DNA of 64,000 bases from contig CM069873.1 in assembly GCA_036172665.1 (NCBI GenBank), positions 34,338,001-34,402,000 on the forward strand, in the 5' to 3' direction. Source of the stretch: Prosopocoilus inquinatus (lineage: Eukaryota > Arthropoda > Insecta > Coleoptera > Lucanidae). Shown in pieces: positions 27,390 through 40,200 of the stretch. The position numbers and the translations under genes are program-made. The notes below the pieces were generated by a model. It saw nothing but the letters and a program-made list of their open reading frames with translations. It searched no databases and was not told where the DNA came from. Within the stretch, counting starts at the first letter, position 1, and each line of letters starts with the position of its first letter.

Positions 27390-28283
27390 TATCTCACATC
27401 AGAGTTACTAGAGTCCATCGAAACGTCAAATAACATGATAGATAAATAAGGATCGATTAGATACATCACAGGAACAACGCTAATACGTGTTGTTACGTTT
27501 AAAACTATTTCCAGCTTCTGCTGCGTCCGAAAATTTTGTATCTCACATCAGAGTTACTGGAGTCCATCCAAACGTCAAATAACATGATAGATAAGTAAGG
27601 ATCGATTAGATACATCACAGGAACAACGCTAATATGTGTTGTTTCGTTCAAAACTATTTCCAGCTTCTGCTGCGTCCGAGAACTTGGTATCTCACATCAG
27701 AGTTACTGGAGTCCATCCAAACGTCAAATAACATGATAGATGAGTAAGGATCGATTAGATACATCACAGGAACAACGCTAATGCGTGTTGTTTCGTTTAA
27801 AACTATTTCCAGCTCCTGCTGCACCCAAAAACTTCGTATCTCACATCAGAGTTACTAGAGTCCATCGAAACGTCAAATAACATGATAGATAAATAAGGAT
27901 CGATTAGATACATCACAGGAACAACGCTAATACGTGTTGTTTCGTTTAAAATTATTTCCAGCTTCTGCTGCGTCCGAAAATTTTGTATCTCACATCAGAG
28001 TTACTGGAGTCCATCCAAACGTCAAATAACATGATAGATAAGTAAGGATCGATTAGATACATCACAGGAACAACGCTAATATGTGTTGTTTCGTTCAAAA
28101 CAATTTCCAGCTTCTGCTGCGTCCGAGAACTTGGTATCTCACATCAGAGTTAATGGAGTCCATCCAAACGTCAAATAACATGATAGATGAGTAAGGATCG
28201 ATTAGATACATCACAGGAACAAGGCTAATGCGTGTTGTTTCGTTTAAAACTATTTCCAGCTTCTGCTGCGCCCGAAAATTTCG
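27390..28283 (+). repeat. Three-monomer tandem repeat inside the 39-monomer unit
   Basis: A trimer (CCCAAAAAC monomer, CCGAAAATTTTG monomer, AACTTGGTATC monomer) occurs twice in a row, 447 bp (3 x 149) apart, using AACTTGGTATC at 27681 and 28128. The second trimer has private changes AAAATTATTTCC and AAAACAATTTCC. The same pair of trimers appears in the second 39-monomer copy near 33.2-34.1 kb, so the trimer duplication came before the 39-monomer one. Confidence 0.8.
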
Positions 28284-29055
28284 TATCTCACATTAGAGTT
28301 ACTGGAGTCCATCGAAACGTCAAATAACATAATAGATGAGTAAGGATCGATTACATACATCACAGGAACAACGCTAATGCGTGTTGTTTCGTTTAAAACT
28401 ATTTCCAGCTTCTGCTGCGTCCGAAAATTTCGTATCTCACATTAGAGTTACTGGAGTCCATCGAAACGTCAAATAACATAGTAGCTAAGTAAGGATCTAT
28501 TAGATACATCACAGGAACAACGCTAATACGTGTTGCTTAGTTTAAAACTATTTCCAGCTCCTGCTGCGCCCAAAAACTTCGTATCTCACATCAGAGTTAC
28601 TAGAGTCCATCGATACGTCAAATAACATGATAAATAAATAAGGATCGATTAGATACATCACAGGAACAACGCTAATACGTGTTGTTTCGTTTAAAACTAT
28701 TTCCAGCTCCTGCTGCGTCCAAAAACTTCGTATCTCACATCAGAGTTACTAGAGTGCATCGAAACGTCAAATAACATGATAGATAAATAAGGATCGATTA
28801 GATACATCACAGGAAGAACGCTAATGCGTGTTGTTTCGTTTAAAACTATTTCCAGCTTCTGCTGCGTCCGAAACCTTTGTATCTCACATCAGAGTTACTG
28901 GAGTCCATCGAGACGCCAAATAACATGATAGATGAGTAAGGATCGATTAGATACATCACAGGAACAACGGTAATGCGTGTTGTTTCGTTTAAAACTATTT
29001 CCAGCTTCTGCTGCGTCCGAAAACTTTGTATCTCACATCAGAGTTACTGGAGTCC

Positions 29056-29201
29056 ATCGAAACGTCAAATAACATGATAGATGAGTAAGGATCGATTAGA
29101 TACATCACAGGAACAACGCTAATGCGTGTTTCGTTTAACACTATTTCCAGCTTCTGCTGCGCCCGAAAATTTCGTATCTCACATTAGAGTTACTGGAGTC
29201 C
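29056..29201 (+). repeat. 146-bp monomer with a three-base deletion
   Basis: The stretch reads GCGTGTTTCGTTTAAC where other copies have GCGTGTTGTTTCGTTTAAC, so one GTT is lost from the right arm of the dyad. The next monomer start is 146 bases on instead of 149. The partner monomer in the second 39-monomer copy (near 34.93 kb) is full length. The change is therefore private to this copy and probably later than the duplication. Confidence 0.85.
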
Positions 29202-31340
29202 ATCGAAACGTCAAATAACATAGTAGCTAAGTAAGGATCTATTAGATACATCACAGGAACAACGCTAATACGTGTTGCTTCGTTTAAAACTATTTTCAGC
29301 TCCTGCTGCACCCAAAACCTTCGTATCTCACATCAGAGTTACTAGAGTCCATCGAAACGTCAAATAACATGATAGATAAATAAGGATCGATTAGATACAT
29401 CACAGGAACAACGCTAATACGTGTTGTTTCGTTTAAAACTATTTCCAGCTTCTGCTGCGTCCGAAAATTTTGTATCTCACATCAGAGTTACTGGAGTCCA
29501 TCCAAACGTCAAATAACATTATAGATAAGTAAGGATCGATTAGATACATCACAGGAACAACGCTAATATGTGTTGTTTCGTTCAAAACTATTTCCAGCTT
29601 CTGCTGCGTCCGAGAACTTTGTATCTCACATCAGAGTTACTGGAGTCCATCCAAACGTCAAATAACATGATAGATGAGTAAGGATCGATTAGATACATCA
29701 CAGGAACAACGCTAATACGTGTTGTTTCGTTTAAAACTATTTCCAGCTCCTGCTGCGTCCAAAAACTTCGTATCTCACATCAGAGTTACTAGAGTCCATC
29801 GAAACGTCAAATAACATGATAGATGAGTAAGGATCGATTAGATACATCACAGGAACAACGCTAATGCGTGTTGTTTCATTTAAAACTATTTCCAGATTCT
29901 GCTGCGTTCGAAAATTTCGTCTCTCACATCAGAGTTACTGGAGTCCATCGAAACGTCAAATAACATAGTAGATAAGTAAGGATCGATTAGATACATCACA
30001 GGAACAACGCTAATACGTGTTGTTTCGTTCAAAACTATTTCCAGCTTCTGCTGCGTCAGAGAACTTTGTATCTCACATCAGAGTTACTGGAGTCCATTCA
30101 AACGTAAAATAACATGATAGATGAGTAAGGATCGATTAGATACATCATAGGAACAACGCTAATACGTGTTGTTTCGTTCAAAACTATTTCCAGCTTCTGC
30201 TGCGTCCGAGAACTTTGTATCTCACATCAGAGTTACTGGAGTCCATTCAAACGTCAAATAACATGATAGATGAGTAAGGATCGATTAGATACATCACAGG
30301 AACAACGCTAATGCGTGTTGTTTCGTTTAAAACTATTTCCAGCTCCTACTGCGTTCGAAAATTTCGTCTCTCACATCAGAGTTACTGGAGTCCATCGAAA
30401 CGTCAAATAACATAGTAGATAAGTAAGGATCGATTAGATACATCACAGGAACAACGCTAATGCGTGTTGTTTCGTTTAAAACTATTTCCAGCTTCTGCTG
30501 CGTCCGAAAATTTTGTATCTCACATCAGAATTACTGGAGTCCATCCAAACGTCAAATAACATGATAGATAAGTAAGGATCGATTAGATACATCACAGGAA
30601 CAACGCTAATACGTGTTGTTTCGTTCAAAACTATTTCCAGCTTCTGCTGCGTCCGAGAACTTTGTATCTCACATCAGAGTTACTGGAGTCCATCCAAACG
30701 TCAAATAACATGATAGATGAGTAAGGATCGATTAGATACGTCACAGGAACAATGCTAATGCGTGTTGTTTCGTTTAAAACTATTTCCAGCATCTGCTGCG
30801 TCCGAAAATTTCGTATCTCACAATAGAGTTACTGGAGTCCATCGAAACGTCAAATAACATGATAGATGAGTAAGGATCGATTAGATACATCACAAGAACA
30901 ACGCTAATGCGTGTTGTTTCGTTTAAAAGTATTTCCAGCTTCTGCTGCGTCCGAGAACTTTGTATCTCACATCAGAGTTACTGGAGTCCATTCAAACGTC
31001 AAATAACATGATAGATGAGTAAGGATCGATTAAATACATCACAGGAACAACGCTAATGCGTGTTGTTTCGTTTAAAATTATTTCTAGCTTCAGCTGCGTC
31101 CAAAAACTTCGTATCTCACATCAGAGTTACTAGAGTCCATCGAAACGTCAAATAACATGATAGATGAGTAATGATCGATTAGATACATCACAGGAACAAC
31201 GCTAATGCGTGTTGTTTCATTTAAAACTATTTCCAGATTCTGCTGCGTTCGAAAATTTCGTCTCTCACATCAGAGTTACTGGAGTCCATCGAAACGTCAA
31301 ATAACATAGTAGATAAGTAAGGATCGATTAGATATATCAC

Positions 31341-34300
31341 AGGAACAACGCTAATATGTGTTGTTTCGTTCAAAACTATTTCCAGCTTCTGCTGCGTCCG
31401 AGAACTTTGTATCTCACATCAGAGTTACTGGAGTCCATCCAAACGTCAAATAACATGATAGATGAGTAAGGATCGATTAGATACATCACAGAAACAACGC
31501 TAATACGTGTTGTTTCGTTTAAAACTATTTCCAGCTCCTGCTGCGTCCAAAAACTTCGTATCTCACATCAGAGTTACTAGAGTCCATCGAAACGTCAAAT
31601 AACATGATAGATGAGTAAGGATCGATTAGATACATCACAGGAACAACGCTAATGCGTGTTGTTTCATTTAAAACTATTTCCAGATTCTGCTGCGTTCGAA
31701 AATTTCGTCTCTCACATCAGAGTTACTGGAGTCCATCGAAACGTCAAATAACATAGTAGCTAAGTAAGGATCTATTAGATACATCACAGGAACAACGCTA
31801 ATACGTGTTGCTTCGTTTAAAACTATTTACAGCTCCTGCTGCACCCAAAAACTTCGTATCTCACATCAGAGTTACTAGAGTCCATCGAAACGTCAAATAA
31901 CATGATAGATAAATAAGGATCGATTAGATACATCACAGGAACAACGCTAATACGTGTTGTTTCGTTTAAAACTATTTCCAGCTTCTGCTGCGTCCGAAGA
32001 TTTTGTATCTCACATCAGAGTTACTGGAGTCCATCCAAACGTCAAATAACATGATAGATAAGTAAGGATCGATTAGATACATCACAGGAACAACGCTAAT
32101 ATGTGTTGTTTCGTTCAAAACTATTTCCAGCTTCTGCTGCGTCCGAGAACTTTGTATCTCACATCAGAGTTACTGGAGTCCATCCAAACGTCAAATAACA
32201 TGATAGATAAGTAAGGATCGATTAGATACATCACAGGAACAACGCTAATACGTGTTGTTTCGTTCAAAACTATTTCCAGCTTCTGCTGCGTCCGAGAACT
32301 TTGTATCTCACATCAGAGTTACTGGAGTCCATCCAAACGTCAAATAACATGATAGATGAGTAAGGATCGATTAGATACATCACAGGAACAACGCTAATAC
32401 GTGTTGTTTCGTTTAAGACTATTTCCAGCTCCTGCTGCGTTCAAAAACTTCGTATCTCACATCAGAGTTACTAGAGTCCATCGAAACGTCAAATAACATG
32501 ATAGATGAGTAAGGATCGATTAGATACATCACAGGAACAACGCTAATGCGTGTTGTTTCGTTTAAAACTATTTCCAGCTTCTGCTGCGTCCGAAAATTTC
32601 GTATCTCACATTAGACTTACTGGAGTCCATCGAAACGTCAAATAACATGATAGATGAGTAAGGATCGATTAGATACATCACAGGAACAACGCTAATGTGT
32701 GTTGTTTCGTTTAACACTAGTTCCAGCTTCTGCTGCGCCCGAAAATTTCGTATCTCACATTAGAGTTACTGGAGTCCATCGAAACGTCAAATAACATAGT
32801 AGCTAAGTAAGGATCTATTAGATACATCACAGGAACAACGCTAATACGTGTTGCTTCGTTTAAAACTATTTCCAGCTCCTGCTGCACCCAAAAACTTCGT
32901 ATCTCACATCAGAGTTACTAGAGTCCATCGATACGTCAAATAATATGATAGATAAATAAGGATCGATTAGATACATCACAGGAACAACGCTAATACGTGT
33001 TGTTTCGTTTAAAACTATTTCCAGCTCCTGCTGCGTCCAAAAACTTCGTATCTCACATCAGAGTTACTAGAGTCCATCGAAACGTCAAATAACATTATAG
33101 ATAAATAAGGATCGATTAGATACATCACAGGAACAACGCTAATACGTGTTGTTTCGTTTAAAACTATTTCCAGCTCCTGCTGCACCCAAAAACTTCGTAT
33201 CTCACATCAGAGTTACTAGAGTCCATCGAAACGTCAAATAACATGATAGATAAATAAGGATCGATTAGATACATCACAGGAACAACGCTAATACGTGTTG
33301 TTACGTTTAAAACTATTTCCAGCTTCTGCTGCGTCCGAAAATTTTGTATCTCACATCAGAGTTACTGGAGTCCATCCAAACGTCAAATAACATGATAGAT
33401 AAGTAAGGATCGATTAGATACATCACAGGAACAACGCTAATATGTGTTGTTTCGTTCAAAACTATTTCCAGCTTCTGCTGCGTCCGAGAACTTGGTATCT
33501 CACATCAGAGTTACTGGAGTCCATCCAAACGTCAAATAACATGATAGATGAGTAAGGATCGATTAGATACATCACAGGAACAACGCTAATGCGTGTTGTT
33601 TCGTTTAAAACTATTTCCAGCTCCTGCTGCACCCAAAAACTTCGTATCTCACATCAGAGTTACTAGAGTCCATCGAAACGTCAAATAACATGATAGATAA
33701 ATAAGGATCGATTAGATACATCACAGGAACAACGCTAATACGTGTTGTTTCGTTTAAAATTATTTCCAGCTTCTGCTGCGTCCGAAAATTTTGTATCTCA
33801 CATCAGAGTTACTGGAGTCCATCCAAACGTCAAATAACATGATAGATAAGTAAGGATCGATTAGATACATCACAGGAACAACGCTAATATGTGTTGTTTC
33901 GTTCAAAACAATTTCCAGCTTCTGCTGCGTCCGAGAACTTGGTATCTCACATCAGAGTTAATGGAGTCCATCCAAACGTCAAATAACATGATAGATGAGT
34001 AAGGATCGATTAGATACATCACAGGAACAAGGCTAATGCGTGTTGTTTCGTTTAAAACTATTTCCAGCTTCTGCTGCGCCCGAAAATTTCGTATCTCACA
34101 TTAGAGTTACTGGAGTCCATCGAAACGTCAAATAACATAATAGATGAGTAAGGATCGATTACATACATCACAGGAACAACGCTAATGCGTGTTGTTTCGT
34201 TTAAAACTATTTCCAGCTTCTGCTGCGTCCGAAAATTTCGTATCTCACATTAGAGTTACTGGAGTCCATCGAAACGTCAAATAACATAGTAGCTAAGTAA

Positions 34301-37151
34301 GGATCTATTAGATACATCACAGGAACAACGCTAATACGTGTTGCTTAGTTTAAAACTATTTCCAGCTCCTGCTGCGCCCAAAAACTTCGTATCTCACATC
34401 AGAGTTACTAGAGTCCATCGATACGTCAAATAACATGATAAATAAATAAGGATCGATTAGATACATCACAGGAACAACGCTAATACGTGTTGTTTCGTTT
34501 AAAACTATTTCCAGCTCCTGCTGCGTCCAAAAACTTCGTATCTCACATCAGAGTTACTAGAGTGCATCGAAACGTCAAATAACATGATAGATAAATAAGG
34601 ATCGATTAGATACATCACAGGAAGAACGCTAATGCGTGTTGTTTCGTTTAAAACTATTTCCAGCTTCTGCTGCGTCCGAAACCTTTGTATCTCACATCAG
34701 AGTTACTGGAGTCCATCGAGACGCCAAATAACATGATAGATGAGTAAGGATCGATTAGATACATCACAGGAACAACGGTAATGCGTGTTGTTTCGTTTAA
34801 AACTATTTCCAGCTTCTGCTGCGTCCGAAAACTTTGTATCTCACATCAGAGTTACTGGAGTCCATCGAAACGTCAAATAACATGATAGATGAGTAAGGAT
34901 CGATTAGATACATCACAGGAACAACGCTAATGCGTGTTGTTTCGTTTAACACTATTTCCAGCTTCTGCTGCGCCCGAAAATTTCGTATCTCACATTAGAG
35001 TTACTGGAGTCCATCGAAACGTCAAATAACATAGTAGCTAAGTAAGGATCTATTAGATACATCACAGGAACAACGCTAATACGTGTTGCTTCGTTTAAAA
35101 CTATTTTCAGCTCCTGCTGCACCCAAAAACTTCGTATCTCACATCAGAGTTACTAGAGTCCATCGAAACGTCAAATAACATGATAGATAAATAAGGATCG
35201 ATTAGATACATCACAGGAACAACGCTAATACGTGTTGTTTCGTTTAAAACTATTTCCAGCTTCTGCTGCGTCCGAAAATTTTGTATCTCACATCAGAGTT
35301 ACTGGAGTCCATCCAAACGTCAAATAACATTATAGATAAGTAAGGATCGATTAGATACATCACAGGAACAACGCTAATATGTGTTGTTTCGTTCAAAACT
35401 ATTTCCAGCTTCTGCTGCGTCCGAGAACTTTGTATCTCACATCAGAGTTACTGGAGTCCATCCAAACGTCAAATAACATGATAGATGAGTAAGGATCGAT
35501 TAGATACATCACAGGAACAACGCTAATACGTGTTGTTTCGTTTAAAACTATTTCCAGCTCCTGCTGCGTCCAAAAACTTCGTATCTCACATCAGAGTTAC
35601 TAGAGTCCATCGAAACGTCAAATAACATGATAGATGAGTAAGGATCGATTAGATACATCACAGGAACAACGCTAATGCGTGTTGTTTCATTTAAAACTAT
35701 TTCCAGATTCTGCTGCGTTCGAAAATTTCGTCTCTCACATCAGAGTTACTGGAGTCCATCGAAACGTCAAATAACATAGTAGATAAGTAAGGATCGATTA
35801 GATACATCACAGGAACAACGCTAATACGTGTTGTTTCGTTCAAAACTATTTCCAGCTTCTGCTGCGTCAGAGAACTTTGTATCTCACATCAGAGTTACTG
35901 GAGTCCATTCAAACGTAAAATAACATGATAGATGAGTAAGGATCGATTAGATACATCATAGGAACAACGCTAATACGTGTTGTTTCGTTCAAAACTATTT
36001 CCAGCTTCTGCTGCGTCCGAGAACTTTGTATCTCACATCAGAGTTACTGGAGTCCATTCAAACGTCAAATAACATGATAGATGAGTAAGGATCGATTAGA
36101 TACATCACAGGAACAACGCTAATGCGTGTTGTTTCGTTTAAAACTATTTCCAGCTCCTACTGCGTTCGAAAATTTCGTCTCTCACATCAGAGTTACTGGA
36201 GTCCATCGAAACGTCAAATAACATAGTAGATAAGTAAGGATCGATTAGATACATCACAGGAACAACGCTAATGCGTGTTGTTTCGTTTAAAACTATTTCC
36301 AGCTTCTGCTGCGTCCGAAAATTTTGTATCTCACATCAGAATTACTGGAGTCCATCCAAACGTCAAATAACATGATAGATAAGTAAGGATCGATTAGATA
36401 CATCACAGGAACAACGCTAATACGTGTTGTTTCGTTCAAAACTATTTCCAGCTTCTGCTGCGTCCGAGAACTTTGTATCTCACATCAGAGTTACTGGAGT
36501 CCATCCAAACGTCAAATAACATGATAGATGAGTAAGGATCGATTAGATACGTCACAGGAACAATGCTAATGCGTGTTGTTTCGTTTAAAACTATTTCCAG
36601 CATCTGCTGCGTCCGAAAATTTCGTATCTCACAATAGAGTTACTGGAGTCCATCGAAACGTCAAATAACATGATAGATGAGTAAGGATCGATTAGATACA
36701 TCACAAGAACAACGCTAATGCGTGTTGTTTCGTTTAAAAGTATTTCCAGCTTCTGCTGCGTCCGAGAACTTTGTATCTCACATCAGAGTTACTGGAGTCC
36801 ATTCAAACGTCAAATAACATGATAGATGAGTAAGGATCGATTAAATACATCACAGGAACAACGCTAATGCGTGTTGTTTCGTTTAAAATTATTTCTAGCT
36901 TCAGCTGCGTCCAAAAACTTCGTATCTCACATCAGAGTTACTAGAGTCCATCGAAACGTCAAATAACATGATAGATGAGTAATGATCGATTAGATACATC
37001 ACAGGAACAACGCTAATGCGTGTTGTTTCATTTAAAACTATTTCCAGATTCTGCTGCGTTCGAAAATTTCGTCTCTCACATCAGAGTTACTGGAGTCCAT
37101 CGAAACGTCAAATAACATAGTAGATAAGTAAGGATCGATTAGATATATCAC
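31341..37151 (+). repeat. 39-monomer tandem duplication, copy 2
   Basis: Second copy of the 5.8-kb unit, full length at 39 x 149 bp. Both copies end with AGATATATCACAGG (near 31331 and 37141). That change is absent from the start of copy 1, which fixes the joint. After about 37151 the sequence differs (CATCACAGTTAC near 37230 against CATCAGAGTTAC). One substitution, TGCGTTCAAAAAC near 32440, is seen here and not in copy 1. Confidence 0.9.
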
Positions 37152-37249
37152 AGGAACAACGCTAATACGTGTTGTTTCGTTCAAAACTATTTCCAGCTTC
37201 TGCTGCGTCCGAGAACTTTGTATCTCACATCACAGTTACTGGAGTCCAT

Positions 37250-40200
37250 TCAAACGTCAAATAACATGATAGATGAGTAAGGATCGATTAGATACATCAC
37301 AGGAACAACGCTAATGCGTGTTGTTTCGTTTAAAACTATTTCCAGCTCCTACTGCGTTCGAAAATTTCGTCTCTCACATCAGAGTTACTGGAGTCCATCG
37401 AAACGTCAAATAACATAGTAGATAAGTAAGGATCGATTAGATACATCACAGGAACAACGCTAATGCGTGTTGTTTCGTTTAAAACTATTTCCAGCTTCTG
37501 CTGCGTCCGAAAATTTTGTATCTCACATCAGAGTTACTGGAGTCCATCCAAACGTCAAATAATATGATAGATAAGTAAGGATCGATTAGATACATCACAG
37601 GAACAACGCTAATACGTGTTGTTTCGTTCAAAACTATTTCCAGCTTCTGCTGCGTCCGAGAACTTTGTATCTCACATCAGAGTTACTGGAGTCCATCCAA
37701 ACGTCAAATAACATGATAGATGAGTAAGGATCGATTAGATACATCACAGGAACAACGCTAATACGTGTTGTTTCGTTTAAAACTATTTCCAGCTCCTGCT
37801 GCGTCCAAAAACTTCGTATCTCACATCAGAGTTACTAGAGTCCATCGAAACGTCAAATAACATGATAGATGAGTAAGGATCGATTAGATACATCACAGGA
37901 ACAACGCTAATGCGTGTTGTTTCGTTTAAAACTATTTCCAGCTCCTACTGCGTTCGAAAATTTCGTCTCTCACATCAGAGTTACTGGAGTCCATCGAAAC
38001 GTCAAATAACATAGTAGATAAGTAAGGATCGATTAGATACATCACAGGAACAACGCTAATGCGTGTTGTTTCGTTTAAAACTATTTCCAGCTTCTGCTGC
38101 GTCCGAAAATTTTGTATCTCACATCAGAATTACTGGAGTCCATCCAAACGTCAAATAACATGATAGATAAGTAAGGATCGATTAGATACATCACAGGAAC
38201 AACGCTAATACGTGTTGTTTCGTTCAAAACTATTTCCAGCTTCTGCTGCGTCCGAGAACTTTGTATCTCACATCAGAGTTACTGGAGTCCATCCAAAAGT
38301 CAAATAACATGATAGATGAGTAAGGATCGATTAGATACATCACAGGAACAACGCTAATACGTGTTGTTTCGTTTAAGACTATTTCCAGCTCCTGCTGCGT
38401 CCAAAAACTTCGTATCTCACATCAGAGTTACTAGAGTCCATCGAAACGTCAAATAACATGATAGATGAGTAAGGATCGATTACATACATCACAGGAACAA
38501 CGCTAATGCGTGTTGTTTCGTTTAAAACTATTTCCAGCTTCTGCTGCGTCCGAAAATTTCTTATCTCACATTAGAGTTACTGGAGTCCATCGAAACGTCA
38601 AATAACATGATAGATGAGTAAGGATCGATTAGATACATCACAGGAACAACGCTAATGCGTGTTGTTTCGTTTAACACTAGTTTCAGCTTCTGCTGCGCCC
38701 GAAAATTTCGTATCTCACATTAGAGTTACTGGAGTCCATCGAAACGTCAAATAACATAGTAGCTAAGTAAGGATCTATTAGATACATCACAGGAACAACG
38801 CTAATACGTGTTTCTTCGTTTAAAACTATTTCCAGCTCCTGCTGCACCCAAAGACTTCGTATCTCACATCAGAGTTACTAGAGTCCATCGATACGTCAAA
38901 TAATATGATAGATAAATAAGGATCGATTAGATACATCACAGGAACAACGCTAATACGTGTTGTTTCGTTTAAAACTATTTCCAGCTCCTGCTGCGTCCAA
39001 AAACTTCGTATCTCACATCAGAGTTACTAGAGTCCATCGAAACGTCAAATAACATGGTAGATAAATAAGGATCTATTAGATACATCACAGGAACAACGCT
39101 AATACGTGTTGCTTCGTTTAAAACTATTTCCAGCTCCTGCTGCGCCCAAAAACTTCGTATCTTACATCAGAGTTACTAGAGTCCATCGAAACGTCATATA
39201 ACATGATAGATAAATAAGGATCGATTAGATACATCACAGGAAAAACGCTAATGCGTGTTGTTTCGTTTAAAACTATTTCCAGCTCCTGCTGCGTCCAAAA
39301 ACTTCGTATCTCACATCAGAGTTACTAGAGTCCATCCAAACGTCAAATAACATGATAGATGAGTAAGGATCGATTAGATACATCACAGGAACAACGCTAA
39401 TGCGTGTTGTTTCGTTTAAAACTATTTCCAGCTCCTGCTGCGTCCAAAAACTTCGTATCTCACATCAGAGTTACTGGAGTCCATCGAAACGCCAAATAAC
39501 ATGATAGATGAGTAAGGATCGATTAGATACATCACAGGAACAACACTAATGCGTGTTGTTTCGTTTAAAACTATTTCCAGCTTCTGCTGCGTCCGAGAAC
39601 TTTGTATCTCACATCAGAGTTACTGGAGTCCATTCAAACGTCAAATAACATGATAGATGAGTAAGGATCGATTAGATACATCACAGGAACAACACTAATG
39701 CGTGTTGTTTCGTTTAAAACTATTTCCAGCTTCTGCTGCGTCCGAAAATTTTGTATCTCACATCAGAGTTACTGGAGTCCATCCAAACGTCAAATAACAT
39801 GATAGATAAGTAAGGATCGATTAGATAGATCACAGGAACAACGCTAATACGTGTTGTTTCGTTCAAAACTATTTCCAGCTTCTGCTATGTCCGAGAACTT
39901 TGTATCTCACATCAGAGTTACTGGAGTACATCCAAACGTCAAATAACATGATAGATGAGTAAGGATCGATTAGATACATCACAGGAACAACGCTAATGCG
40001 TGTTGTTTCTTTTAACACTAGTTCCAGCTTCTGCTGCGCCCGAAAATTTCGTATCTCACATTAGAGTTACTGGAGTCCATCGAAACGTCAAATAACATAG
40101 TAGCTAAGTAAGGATCTATTAGATACATCACAGGAACAACGCTAATACGTGTTGCTTCGTTTAAAACTATTTCCAGCTCCTGCTGCATCCAAAAACTTCG

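Larger units (their letters stand above)
25533..31340 (+). repeat. 39-monomer tandem duplication, copy 1
   Basis: This 5.8-kb unit is followed directly by a second copy. Markers before about 29.12 kb are 5,808 bp apart: CAGAAACAACGC (25681 and 31489), AACAAGGCTAATG (near 28221 and 34029). Markers after it are 5,811 bp apart (39 x 149): GCGTCAGAGAAC (30052 and 35862). The three-base difference is a deletion in this copy near 29120, where GCGTGTTTCG stands for GCGTGTTGTTTCG. Only a few other differences were noticed, for example CCAAAACC here against CCAAAAAC near 35125. The join lies between about 31336 and 31355. Confidence 0.9.

Noticed and set aside
25533..37151. Assembly artefact as the cause of the 5.8-kb duplication
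   Set aside because: Not excluded, but the copies differ by a three-base deletion and some substitutions, and other duplications with different spacings occur throughout, so a genuine duplication is more likely. Spanning reads would decide.
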